The position numbers were made by a program, and so were the translations under genes. Positions 19,412 to 29,477 of a stretch of 64,000 nucleotides of DNA are shown one piece after another. Location of the stretch: contig NC_080572.1 in NCBI RefSeq assembly GCF_030247185.1, positions 160,342,080-160,406,079 on the forward strand, read 5' to 3'. Below the pieces are notes generated by a model. It had not been told where the DNA came from. It saw nothing but the letters and a program-made list of their open reading frames with translations, and ran no database searches. Every line of letters begins with the position of its first letter. Position 1 is the stretch's first letter. This DNA comes from Malaya genurostris. Lineage: Eukaryota; Arthropoda; Insecta; Diptera; Culicidae.

Positions 19412-19872
19412 TTGAGTGTAATCGTCACATTATCTCCAAACCATTATTTTCTCTTCACAGATAGTCTGAGTGCAATTGAAGCCATTCGCTCAAATGCTGC
19501 TGGCAAAAATGAACCGTTTTTCTTGGGCAAAATAAAACAGTGCCTGAACACCATATTGAATAATAATTATCAAATCACAATAGTTTGGGTCCCGGCTCAT
19601 TGCTCCATTCCAGGCAATGAAAGAGCCGATATTTTAACCAAACGTGGTGCTATTGAGGGTGAAATTTATGAGAGACCGATTGCTTTCAACGAATTCTATA
19701 GCGCGTTCCGCCAGAGAGATGATCTGGGTCGGTGGATGCACTCAATTATTCCTAAAATATCGACAAAGGCATGGTTCAGGGGACTGGATGTGAGTAGGGA
19801 CTTCATTCGTGTGATGTCCAGACTCATGTACAATCACTACACGTTAGATGCACATCTCCTTCGAATTGGACT
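19412..19872 (+). pseudogene. I copy B ORF2 remnant: RNase H and C-terminus
   Basis: An open stretch encodes the second half of the RNase H (FLFTDSLSAIEAIRSN, VWVPAHCSIPGNERADIL) and the following domain up to LRIGL, where the CR1-like element interrupts it. The upstream part has stops and a frame change relative to copy A, so no intact product is possible. Confidence 0.85.
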
Positions 19873-22838
19873 TTTTATTTATTTATTTGGAGCAGGAAAA
19901 AGTCCACTGGAGCTGAAATAATAATCTCTCACTCCAGCAGGCATAAAACCTCCTCATCGTTTATATCAACAGATTACAACAATCCAACAGATACATGTAT
20001 GTACTTAATACTATCAATTAAAACTAATCCTAGCTAACTAACTCCGACACTAAACCCATCGGGTAAACGTTGGTGATTTTGCATTAAAACTAAAGAAAAA
20101 AAGAAATATGCTTTAAAATGGGAGGTAGAAGGAGGGAGTGGTGAATGAGAGTTGGCGAACGAAACGGGGTTAGGTTCGGCATGTAGATCTAATTAGTAGT
20201 CGAAAAGATGGTGGAAGACGGATAAAAAAAGAGGGCTAGCAAACGAGGTTAGAACCGACATATAGATCTAATTAGTGTTCAAAAAGATTAGAGAAGAACG
20301 ATTAAGAGCGGAGAAGAGGAGATACAACAGGATTAGTTACAACGAGCGAATTTATTAGTTTTCAATGGAGATGGTGGAGAGAACGAAGGGATGATCGAGC
20401 GGAAAGAATTAACATTAGTATTATAACTGCAAAAATAAAGAATCATGGAATAATCGTTGTATCGCATTACGAGAGAGATGAAAATCAAATTCCTGTGAGC
20501 AACTATTGAATAAACGGCACATACTGGAAAAGGGTTCATTATATCCGTAATTGGTTCTAGCATGGGGAATTCGTATAAATGGATGAGAACGAAGACTTCG
20601 ACGATGAATGTCAAAATCGATCAATTGTAGGAGATCAGGACTGTCAACACGTGATTGAATTAGATCAGCAATAAAGACAGCCTTGCATACGTTCCTACGT
20701 ACAGACAACGGATCTAGCTCAATAAGCCGACAGCGATCTTTGTAACTAGGAAGGTTGAATGGGTCCCTCCATGGTAGATTGCGGAGTGCAAATCTTACGA
20801 ATTTGCGTTGGACACTTTCGACACGGTCAATGTCGATTTGATAATGAGGCGACCAAACGATAGCTGCGTATTCTAATGTTGATCGAACTAGCGCACAATA
20901 AAGAGTCTTCAGGCAGTGTATATTGGTAAAGTTCTTAGTGATCCGAAATATGAAGCCTAAGAGTTTAGAAGCCTTCGAAATTACATAATCGACATGATTC
21001 TTGAAATCCAATTTGTGATCGAGGATAACACCCAAGTCCTTAACCGAGGATTCACGTTTGAGGACATTTTGCAAGAGATGATAGTCATATGTAATTATTG
21101 AGCGTTTACGGGAAAAAGATATAATGGAGCATTTGGAAGCGTTTAGTACCATCCTGTTATTGTGGCACCATTTGGCGAATGTGTCAAACTGAGCTTGCAG
21201 AAAACGTGCATCTTCTAGTTCTTTTATAGGATGATATAGTTTGAAATCATCAGCAAATGATAGTTTGAAACATTTCACGGAGAAGTTGAGATCATTGAGG
21301 TAGAGTAAAAATATAAACGGTCCTAAGTGGCTTCCTTGAGGTACTCCTGAACTAACAGTAAAAGGAACTGTTGTGAATTTTCCTATTTTCACCGACATCT
21401 CGCGACCAGTAAGATATGAACTCATCCAATCCAGTAAAGCGCCACTAAAGCCCAGTCTGTCGAGTTTAGCAATTGTTATTTGATGATTTATTTTATCGAA
21501 TGCCGCTGAAAAATCTGTGTAGATAGCATCAACCTGTAGATGCGATTGTAGAGATCGGATGATAAAAGATGTGTAAGCTACAAGGTTTGTAGATGTTGAC
21601 CTCTTAGGCATGAAACCGTGTTGAGTTTCAGATATGTAGTCCTTGCATTTGTGAGTTATAAAATCGAGAATAATTATTTCAAATAACTTGGACACAGCAC
21701 ATAGTGAAGCTATTCCACGGTAGTTAGTAATATCAGATTTGTTACCTTTCTTAAAAACCGGAAAAATATATGATTTCTTCCAGGGGTCTGGGAAAGTCCC
21801 CGCATTAAGGGAATCGTTGAACAATATAGTCAGTGGTGTTAAGAGTGAATTCAAGCATTTTTTTAGGACTATCGAAGGAATGGCATCGGGTCCTGCGTTA
21901 GTAGAGCTTTTTAGTTTTGAGCACGCCGTAATTATCATGGTCGAGGTAATAGGAGGATGAGCTCCAACAGGAGAACGGAGAGGAACGTTCACGATTGCCT
22001 CTGATACTTCTTTGCTACTAAGAACTTCATTGGAGAAAACGCTACTGAAGTGCCTTCGAAAAAGATAGCAGGTTTCAAGTATGGTGGATGACTGAACTTC
22101 ACCAAGCGACATATGAGTAGGCATACCTATTTCCTTACGCTGTTTGTTTACGTGATGCCAAAAACTTTTCGGGTTGTTTCTTAAGTTCTGTTGAACGCGG
22201 TTTAAGTGAGTATAATATAAAATTTTGTTTAGTCGTTTATATCGATTGTTAAGAAACATGTATTGAGACCTCAAATGAAGAGTGGGTCGCTTGGTGAGTT
22301 TTTTCAAAGCAGATCGTTTGGCGCTTTTGTATCGCCTCAGAGTTTGATTAGACCAGGGAGGATAAACTGGTTGACGATGATTTTTTTTGGGGACAAACTG
22401 ATCAACAGAGTATAACATAATATTTGTCCATAGTGTAGCAATAGAGTTTCCATCACACTCAGAAAATAGAGCTTCCCAGTTTAATGAGAACAGAAACTGA
22501 TTCATTGCGTTGAAGTTAGCTTTTTTATAATCGTAGTAAGTAGTTTCAGCAATGATTTCATAAACAACAGGTTTGCATTCAGTTAAACTAAGTTGAAGCG
22601 GAGGGTGGTGGCGGCATGATTTAACAAGAGCGGATGGTGCAATAGTTACAACACAGTTGGGTACAAAATCTTGACTGACGAAACATAGATCAAGCATGCG
22701 ATTGTTACTGTTGTAATTATCATTTAGTTGCACTAAACCAGCAGTGCTATACTCGTCTAATAGTCTTGACGTTGTAGGTGTTTTAGAAGAACGCGTAGCA
22801 TCAGGATGTAAGTATCTGGAGGAGCAGGGAATCCATTT
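19873..22838 (-). mobile_element. CR1-like non-LTR retrotransposon, 5'-truncated
   Basis: It reads on the minus strand. It ends in an (AAAT)n tail at 19873-19893 and is truncated near 22838 inside the endonuclease domain. The 3' UTR occupies about 19894-20420. It is inserted in I copy B with loss of about 80 bp of target. I use CR1-like because the reverse transcriptase resembles the CR1/Jockey superfamily and the tail is a short tetranucleotide repeat; the exact clade is uncertain. Confidence 0.85.
20421..22838 (-). pseudogene. CR1-like ORF2 fragment: end of endonuclease plus reverse transcriptase
   Basis: The frame is open from the truncation point (VKWIPC-like start, LLDEYSTAGL, then NSNNRMLDLCFVS of the endonuclease) through the stop at 20421. 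Reverse transcriptase motifs are QHGFMPKRST, IYTDFSAAFDKI (motif A), SGVPQGSHLGPFIFLLYLND and LSFADDFKLYH (motif C). The C-terminal domain has LEYAAIVWSPHY and a basic tail. Catalytic residues look intact, but without ORF1 and most of the endonuclease it is a dead copy. Codons before the first ATG are part of the truncated reading frame. Confidence 0.9.
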
Positions 22839-23043
22839 AATACGTGGTGTCAGATCTCAACTAATAAATTCCTTGCGTACTCAAGGTAGACTATCCAAAT
22901 GTCCCAGTTCACGACATTCTTGCTTGTCGTGACTTTCTTTACATGAAACTTCTTTATCATTTCATTAAGACCATTGGAGTTCCAATTTGATTTTTTATTT
23001 TATGTTAGACTCCTTCCTCTTCCATGAGTTCAACCAATAACCA

Positions 23044-23495
23044 GCTATCTTATATTGAACTAGCTGACCCGACGAACTTCGTCTAGCACAATTTTTTTTT
23101 GTTCGAATTTATGTTTTCGGACAGCAGAATTTTCAAACGAATAAGTGCTTCACGTATGTCTCCATTGTTTTTCTGGTTACATAACCTACAATCAACGGAA
23201 TGCGACACACACAATGTGAAAATGTGAAATACTTATATCAAAATTGAGCAAATACACAGGTTGTCATCTCATCCTTTGAGTCAATGAATTGAACAGAGAT
23301 CCTTCTCTAACGGCTTCGACGGAATGGATATAAGGTGCCACGTTTCCCGTTCCAGATGTGACTCTTACTTCCGGTAATCGATATAAAAGCTCACTAACCA
23401 TAATGTTGGATTGATAAACTTAACACAAGTGCAGAGTTTCTCTTCTAAAGTTGTTCATTCGGTAGAGTAAGATATATTTACATTTTTTTTATCCC
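23044..23495. other. Non-coding flank right of I copy B
   Basis: It starts with AACTAGCTGACCCGACGAAC, a phrase I associate with dispersed insect repeats but cannot classify. No ORF or inverted ends were seen. Confidence 0.4.
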
Positions 23496-23762
23496 AAGTA
23501 ACCAAAAGTTCGTAAAAAAGGATTTGGCTTAAGTAGCATACAAAACATTCCCAACAGTCCGTTTTTAAGGAATTACTCAAACTTGAATGTTCACCCGACG
23601 CAACAGAACAAACTTTGCAGAAGTTCCTTGTACAGCTTTAAAGCAGCGAGAAACTTTTCCGGGAACATTTTCTGTACGTTCTTGTTGCTAAAAAGTACCA
23701 CGCGTACATTAAGGCTCTAATAAAGTTGATACTTTTCAGGAACTGTGGAACTTTTGGTTGCT
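23496..23762. mobile_element. MITE-like repeat with imperfect terminal inverted repeats
   Basis: The left end CCCAAGTAACCAAAAGTTC (about 23495-23513) pairs with GGAACTTTTGGTTGCTGG at the right end with one gap and one mismatch. There is no ORF. The start CCCAAGTA is shared with the 1.33-kb element at 38791-40121, suggesting a related family. Confidence 0.6.
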
Positions 23763-24021
23763 GGAGAGACGACGCTCAAATTTTAATTTGATATTTATCT
23801 TACCAATTTTAACATTCTTCACTGAATATGAAATAGAAAATGGCAGTCTCAATCCATTATGGTAATCTTTGTCCATCCGTCCAACCGAACGGACGTGTTC
23901 ACGGGACTCGTGTCGCAGTATATCGCGCGCGTATATTTAAACTTTTTTATTTCGACGCAAACGTGCAAGTAGGCACTTTTTTTTAAATAGTAATCATTTT
24001 TTAACATACCGTCGCGTAAAC

Positions 24022-24977
24022 ATGGAGAAGTGCGGAATTAGTAATTGTACTGTCTACGACAATCGCTATCTCTGGAAGTGTCACGGAAAGTGCAATCGAA
24101 AATTTCATGCAGCCTGCGTGGGAACACAGAGAAACCACGAAGAATTATTAAGGACCTTCATGGTACCTCTCTGTATTGACTGTCAGCAGGAATTTGCCGA
24201 AGAACTGCAAATGAAAAAACTTATTCATCAACAGCAGGAATTGAACCAAACAGTCCGTGCCCAAATTGAAGCAAACCATGCTTTATTCGCACAAATAAAA
24301 AGCATGAAAGTATCACATGACGCTCTCGACAGCATGGAATCTCTTTTGCTGAAGCTAGAAACGGAAATAAAAAATGTAAACATTAATACATGCAACGCGG
24401 CTAGTAAAGTCATAAATCGCATTTCATCACTTTTGAATGAACGCGACGAAACTTTTTTAGCTGACATAAAAACCGCCAACAAGCAACTGTCCACTAAGAC
24501 AGAAGTAAACCTTGAAAAAGTGTTTACTTTTTTCGAAAACAAAATTGACGGCGTGCAAACAAATATTAATGAAATAAAAAGTATCGACCCACCATGCAGC
24601 TTATCATCGAAAGAATTTTTGGACGACATCAAAGCACTGTGCAATGAAGCAATAATGAAGAAAGAGCAAGTCCCTCAAGCTAATCCATGTTATGCTGAAG
24701 AAATGGGAATCAGTGCCCAGTATGCTAAACCTTCGGAAGAAAAAGCTGACTCGAAAGTCACGTCAGGCTGGCGCTTCATCGGCAGCAAAAAAATATGGAA
24801 ATGCGACTGGAGCGAGTATGACAAAAAACAGCGCACTCGACGACTGCAAGAAAAACAAGCAGAAAAAGCAAACCTCAGACGAAAACATCGGAAGCGGAAA
24901 CAGCAAAATAATACAAATTACAGTATACGCAGTAAAAACAACAACTACACCAACAACAGCAAACACGACAACAACAA

Positions 24978-25008
<31 letters not shown>

Positions 25009-25536
25009 AGCAGCAGCAGCAACAACAACAACAACAACGACAATAATGTGCACTACAACAGCAACTTGAACACTAATAGTAACAATACCTGCCACAACAA
25101 TAACAATAATATGTCATTACAATATACCTTACCCTTGGACAAAGACTTACTAGCAGCTGCACGGGTTCAATTCTCCGGGAATCCAGGTGCAGATATTGCC
25201 TCAAAATTCATAAATTTTCAAAAAGGTGAAACAATCAACCCCTACAAAGGAACAAGAAGTATTCAAAACAACACTACTTCGGTCTTAGGAAGTAATGACA
25301 TCAAAGCTGCACCATCCACTAACTATGTGAACACTTCTTCAAAATCACAGAACATAAATACATCTGCAATATCACAGGACATGAATACAGACAGCCAATT
25401 CGAAATTGATCCAATGCGTCCTCCCATTGTACGTCTTACTTCACAATCTGCAAATGGCGACGAACGCTTCTTGAAAGCAAGACTTCGTGACCCGAAAATA
25501 ATGCACGTCGACCTACAGTATGCATCGAGGGTATGA
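24022..25536 (+). CDS. CR1-like ORF1: PHD finger, coiled coil and Asn-rich tract
   Basis: 504 residues. A PHD-type C4HC3 finger uses Cys4, Cys9, Cys20, Cys24, His29, Cys32, Cys51 and Cys54. A coiled coil spans about 58-190. A Lys/Arg-rich block (KKQRTRRLQEKQAEKANLRR) is followed by about 70 residues dominated by Asn and Ser, encoded by AAC/AGC repeats at 24940-25110. CR1-group ORF1 proteins bind element RNA, and some carry PHD fingers. The repeat tract is prone to expansion and the residues in it are probably disordered. The C-terminal domain may continue in another frame at 25533. Confidence 0.8.
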
Positions 25537-25763
25537 CACCAACTAGTATAAAAATGCTATTAGCATCAGAAGGCCTTCCAACAACACCTGACCACCTCCT
25601 ACGAATCTTCATCGAAGTGCATCAGGAATATGGAATGAAACCTAAGGAAGCGCTGGCCGACCTGGACTCTTATGGGAAATTTTTGACAAGTGAACGTACC
25701 CGCCGACTCCAACTAATCCGGGAAGCCGAACACAATTTTACAAGGCCGAATTTTCGGAAATAA
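25533..25763 (+). CDS. Short frame overlapping ORF1 (possible ORF1 C-terminus after a frameshift)
   Basis: 76 codons beginning at an ATGA overlap with the ORF1 stop. The peptide is helical (HLLRIFIEVHQEYGMKPKEAL). Two readings are possible: a real coupled small ORF, or the displaced C-terminal domain of ORF1 after a one-base change. No family was recognised. It ends 89 bases before ORF2. Confidence 0.4.
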   Translation: MTPTSIKMLLASEGLPTTPDHLLRIFIEVHQEYGMKPKEALADLDSYGKFLTSERTRRLQLIREAEHNFTRPNFRK

Positions 25764-25852
25764 CGACGCCCTTTGACGAAGGAATAGAAACAGGAATTAG
25801 TAATGTAAGTATTCCAGAATTCTCAAAAACTTCTTCGCTTCATAGACAAAAT

Positions 25853-28741
25853 GTGACTGAAATTTTGGTCTATTGCCAAAATTTCAACCGCATGAAAAGC
25901 CCGGCCAAAATGAAAGAAATTCACCAAAATTTAATAACCTCCTCTTTTGAAGTAATCCTTGGAACTGAAAGCAGCTGGGATGAAAGTGTAAGAAGCGAAG
26001 AAGTATTTGGAAATAATTTTAACGTATTTCGGCACGACCGAAATTTATCTCTCTGTCAGAAAAAATCTGGAGGTGGAGTCCTTATAGCCATTAACTCTTG
26101 CTTTACTTCTGAAGAAATTATTACTCCTAAATATAAAGAATTTGAGCATGTATGGGCCAAAGTCTCAATATTGGGAGAAGAACATATTTACTGCTCTGTC
26201 TACTTCCCACCCGAAAATGCGAACAAATTCTCTTTTGAATTATTCTTTCAATCTTTAGACACAATTATTTCGAATATGGAACCTGAAGTAAAGCTTCATA
26301 TTTTTGGCGACTTCAATCAACGTAATGCGGACTTCATTTCTGACATTGAAAATGAATCAATCTTACTTCCAGTCGTAGGAGAAAACGAAACATTGCACTA
26401 CTTTTTCGACAAAATTTCTAATTTTGGCCTACATCAAGTAAACTCCGTGAAAAATCAACAAAACGCATATTTAGACCTTCTTTTCACAAATTGCACAGAA
26501 GACTTTTGTGTGAATGCATCAAATCTGCCATTATGGAAAAATGAAGCATTTCACACCGCAATTGAATATTTATTATTTACACACAATGCATCCCTTCCCT
26601 ACGACTTGGAATATGAGGAAGTGCCGGAATACAATAAAATTGACTTTGAAGTAGTCAAGTGTAGACTAAGTATAATAAATTGGCGGAACATACTGAGTAC
26701 AGAAGGAAATGTCGACGTCGAAGTAAACAAATTTTATCACATTATAAACAAAATATTAGCCGAAACTTTGCCTATGAAAAGAAGAAGAAAAAATCATAAC
26801 AGCAAATTACCTGTATGGTTCAATTCACAACTAAAACATTTGAAAAATAGGAAACAAAAAGCACACAAAACTTACAAACAAGAAAAAAGTGATGCTCATC
26901 TTCAAAATTACTTAAATCTATGCAATCAACTTAAAATAGCCATTAACACAGCACATGAAGAATATAACCGCAAAATTGAAAACGAAATAAAGACTTGCCC
27001 TAAGAACTTTTTTAACTACACAAAAACTAAACTAAAAAGCAACAATTTTCCATCTCAAATGCACCTCGACGAACATGTAGGGAAAAATACTACAGAAATC
27101 TGCAATCACTTTGCAAATTTTTTCCAAGAAGTATATACATCTTATTCAGAAACTGACCGTGACCGTGAATACTTCTCTTTCATACCTGCATTTTCCAACT
27201 CCATCTCTGTAAACTATCTATCAGAACATGACATTTCGACAGCACAGAAAAACTTAGACGCCTCAAAAGGGCCTGGACCTGACAGTATACCACCAATATT
27301 TTTAAAAAATCTTGCTGAAGAACTTACACTACCACTACAACTACTTTTTAACCTATCACTTAATAAATGTACTTTTCCTAAAGCATGGAAATCTTCCTTT
27401 CTTGTACCAATATTTAAATCTGGTGCAAAATCTAACATTCGGAACTACCGTGGAATAGCCATTATCTCATGCATTCCAAAATTATTTGAAAAAATTGTAA
27501 ATGAAAAACTTTTTCATCAACTTAAAAATGTAATAACAAACAAACAACATGGCTTTTTTGAAGGCCGCTCAACTACAACAAATCTCTTAGAATTTATGAC
27601 ATTCACTCTGAATGCAATGGACGCCGGAAACTACGTAGAAACTCTTTACACTGACTTTAGCAAAGCTTTCGACCGTATTGACATACCATTACTTCTACAC
27701 AAACTACAAAAATATGGCATAAAACATACTCTTCTGGAATGGCTCAAATCATACTTAACGAATCGTGTACAGGTAGTCCGCTTCCAAAACATTCTGTCTG
27801 AACCAATTAATGTAACTTCTGGCGTACCTCAGGATTCTCACTTAGGGCCTCTCCTTTTCATTTTACATATAAACGACATTTCCTTCATACTCAAAAATCT
27901 GAAAGTGCTTATATATGCAGACGACATGAAACTCTTCATGGAAATTAAAAATATTAACGACGCTGTAATATTCCAGAACGAAATCAATCTATTCCACATT
28001 TGGTGCTGCAAAAGTCTACTCCAACTCAATGTAAAAAAATGTAACTCAATAACTTTCAGTAGGAAAAATGAAACTATACCTATAAACATACATCTAGGAA
28101 ATCAACTTGTAGAAAAATGTAAAATTGTAAGAGATTTAGGCGTAATCTTAGACTCCAAGCTCACTTTTGTGGAACACTACAATACCATAATCAATAAAGC
28201 TAATAGCATGCTGGGCTTTATTAAACGCTTCAGTCATAACTTTCAGGACCCATACACAATTAAATTATTATACACTACATATGTCAGACCTATTTTGGAA
28301 TATTGCAGCCTAGTATGGAATCCATACAATATTATTCACGAAGAACGCATCGAATCTATTCAAAAACAATTTCTTTTATATGCACTTCGTAAATTAAACT
28401 GGACAGCATTTCCTCTACCATCATATGAAGCACGCTGCATGCTCATCAATATACATACACTTAAAGAACGCCGCGACTTTGCAATGCTTTATTTTATCAG
28501 CGACATTATTTCTCAACGCATTCAATCAGCTCCATTATTATCGCAATTAAATTTGTATATACCTAGCCGTCAATTACGTTCCAGGAAATTATTTTTAGAA
28601 AAACAAGCTAGAACAAATTATGCAAAATTCAGTCCAGTCAATCGAATAATGCGCCATTACAATCAATACTGCGAACATCTTGACCTTACTATGTCTAAAA
28701 ATCAAATCAAATCTCAGCTTTGTCGTAGAAATAATGCGTAG
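25853..28741 (+). CDS. CR1-like ORF2: endonuclease and reverse transcriptase
   Basis: 962 residues, uninterrupted. The N-terminal AP endonuclease is visible as LVYCQNFNRMKS, LGTESSWDES, IFGDFNQRNADF and a C-terminal histidine segment. Reverse transcriptase follows: KGPGPDSIPP, KSGAKSNIRNYRGIAI, QHGFFEGRSTTTNLLEF, TLYTDFSKAFDRID (motif A), and LIYADDMKLF with catalytic YADD. One notable change is SGVPQDSHLGP, where the near-invariant Gly of PQGS is Asp. The protein ends shortly after the cysteine-poor C-terminal domain, with no RNase H, as expected for CR1/Jockey types. The initiator codon is not certain; the frame may start at a non-ATG or upstream Met. Confidence 0.88.
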   Translation: MTEILVYCQNFNRMKSPAKMKEIHQNLITSSFEVILGTESSWDESVRSEEVFGNNFNVFRHDRNLSLCQKKSGGGVLIAINSCFTSEEIITPKYKEFEHVWAKVSILGEEHIYCSVYFPPENANKFSFELFFQSLDTIISNMEPEVKLHIFGDFNQRNADFISDIENESILLPVVGENETLHYFFDKISNFGLHQVNSVKNQQNAYLDLLFTNCTEDFCVNASNLPLWKNEAFHTAIEYLLFTHNASLPYDLEYEEVPEYNKIDFEVVKCRLSIINWRNILSTEGNVDVEVNKFYHIINKILAETLPMKRRRKNHNSKLPVWFNSQLKHLKNRKQKAHKTYKQEKSDAHLQNYLNLCNQLKIAINTAHEEYNRKIENEIKTCPKNFFNYTKTKLKSNNFPSQMHLDEHVGKNTTEICNHFANFFQEVYTSYSETDRDREYFSFIPAFSNSISVNYLSEHDISTAQKNLDASKGPGPDSIPPIFLKNLAEELTLPLQLLFNLSLNKCTFPKAWKSSFLVPIFKSGAKSNIRNYRGIAIISCIPKLFEKIVNEKLFHQLKNVITNKQHGFFEGRSTTTNLLEFMTFTLNAMDAGNYVETLYTDFSKAFDRIDIPLLLHKLQKYGIKHTLLEWLKSYLTNRVQVVRFQNILSEPINVTSGVPQDSHLGPLLFILHINDISFILKNLKVLIYADDMKLFMEIKNINDAVIFQNEINLFHIWCCKSLLQLNVKKCNSITFSRKNETIPINIHLGNQLVEKCKIVRDLGVILDSKLTFVEHYNTIINKANSMLGFIKRFSHNFQDPYTIKLLYTTYVRPILEYCSLVWNPYNIIHEERIESIQKQFLLYALRKLNWTAFPLPSYEARCMLINIHTLKERRDFAMLYFISDIISQRIQSAPLLSQLNLYIPSRQLRSRKLFLEKQARTNYAKFSPVNRIMRHYNQYCEHLDLTMSKNQIKSQLCRRNNA

Positions 28742-28914
28742 TATGTAAGTGAACATTGTAAACAATTTATATGTAGTCTACATTTGCTTGACGAAATAAA
28801 TAAATAAATAAATAAATAAGTTCCTCATCTTGAACATTGATCCAATTGCCACTTATTATGTGTGCTTAGTGTAATCTGAAACATTCGAAAGTAAAATGCA
28901 AGGAAGATCTCTTA

Positions 28915-29166
28915 TGTCGTTTTCGCTTGATGCCAAACCTAACCCAGTTTCCACTCTAACTGCTGTCAAACCGTTTGTTTGAAACCAGTTTCGAACCTAG
29001 TTTCAACGTTGTTGAACTGAAAATCGAGTCAGTTTCGAACCTGCTTTTTATATCACGTTTGCTCAAACCCTCGTTGCTAAGTGCGGAATCAAAACAGTTT
29101 CATGAAAAGTGTTTGTTTGATGAAACTACCCTTGTTCAGTTTCAGTTTTCTCAAGCGAAAACGACA
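28915..29166. mobile_element. MITE with TTA target duplication (252 bp)
   Basis: Ends TGTCGTTTTCGCTTGA and TCAAGCGAAAACGACA are perfect inverted repeats of 16 bp. TTA flanks both sides (28912-28914 and 29167-29169). There is no coding capacity. The interior is rich in GTTTCGAACC/GTTTCAA motifs. A 3-bp TTA duplication is typical of PIF/Harbinger-mobilised elements. Confidence 0.8.
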
Positions 29167-29477
29167 TTAGTTTGACCTTAGCGCTTCTACAGCACAATCT
29201 TTTCATTGATTCATTCAAAAATTTTAAACTCGCGCTCTTAATGATCAATATTATACATCTGATTTCATTACACACAATTCTTCAACTGGATATCAGAATT
29301 TAGCGCTATTCACACTAGGCCGTGACGTATCCGGAACGAGACCGGATCGTGTCCGCAACGTGCCGGGAATTATTTGAAAAATATTCTCATCATACCGTGC
29401 ACTTTCCGTGTCGCTGCCGTTACTATTAGTAACATACACAATCGTTGCGTTTGACGTTTTTTCTGTTAGTCACGAAG

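Larger units (their letters stand above)
19032..23043 (+). mobile_element. I-clade element copy B, dead, split by a CR1-like insertion
   Basis: 19032-19872 and 22838-23043 match copy A from about 48107 to 49275 (C-terminal ORF2, RNase H, start of the 3' UTR). Shared text includes ATTTTAACCATATGTC and ATTGCTCCATTCCAGGCAATG. About 80 bp of the I sequence (A 48987-49067) is missing at the CR1-like insertion. The copy carries a stop within the RNase H region (TTCAATAACCTG near 19370), a substitution in the first RNase H Asp-Gly-Ser motif and a deletion of about 30 bp near 19706. The last two changes and the stop are shared with copy C. Confidence 0.85.
23880..28824 (+). mobile_element. CR1-like non-LTR retrotransposon with ORF1 and ORF2
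   Basis: The element has a PHD-finger ORF1 (24022-25536), a short overlapping frame (25533-25763), ORF2 with endonuclease and reverse transcriptase (25853-28741), a short 3' UTR and an (AAAT)n tail at 28794-28820. The 5' boundary near 23880 is a guess from the start of a GC-richer leader. It is related to, but different from, the truncated copy at 19873-22838. Confidence 0.85.

Noticed and set aside
24692..25095. Thr/Ala-rich and Val-rich frames across the AAC tract
   Set aside because: Shadow frames of the CR1-like ORF1 Asn tract.
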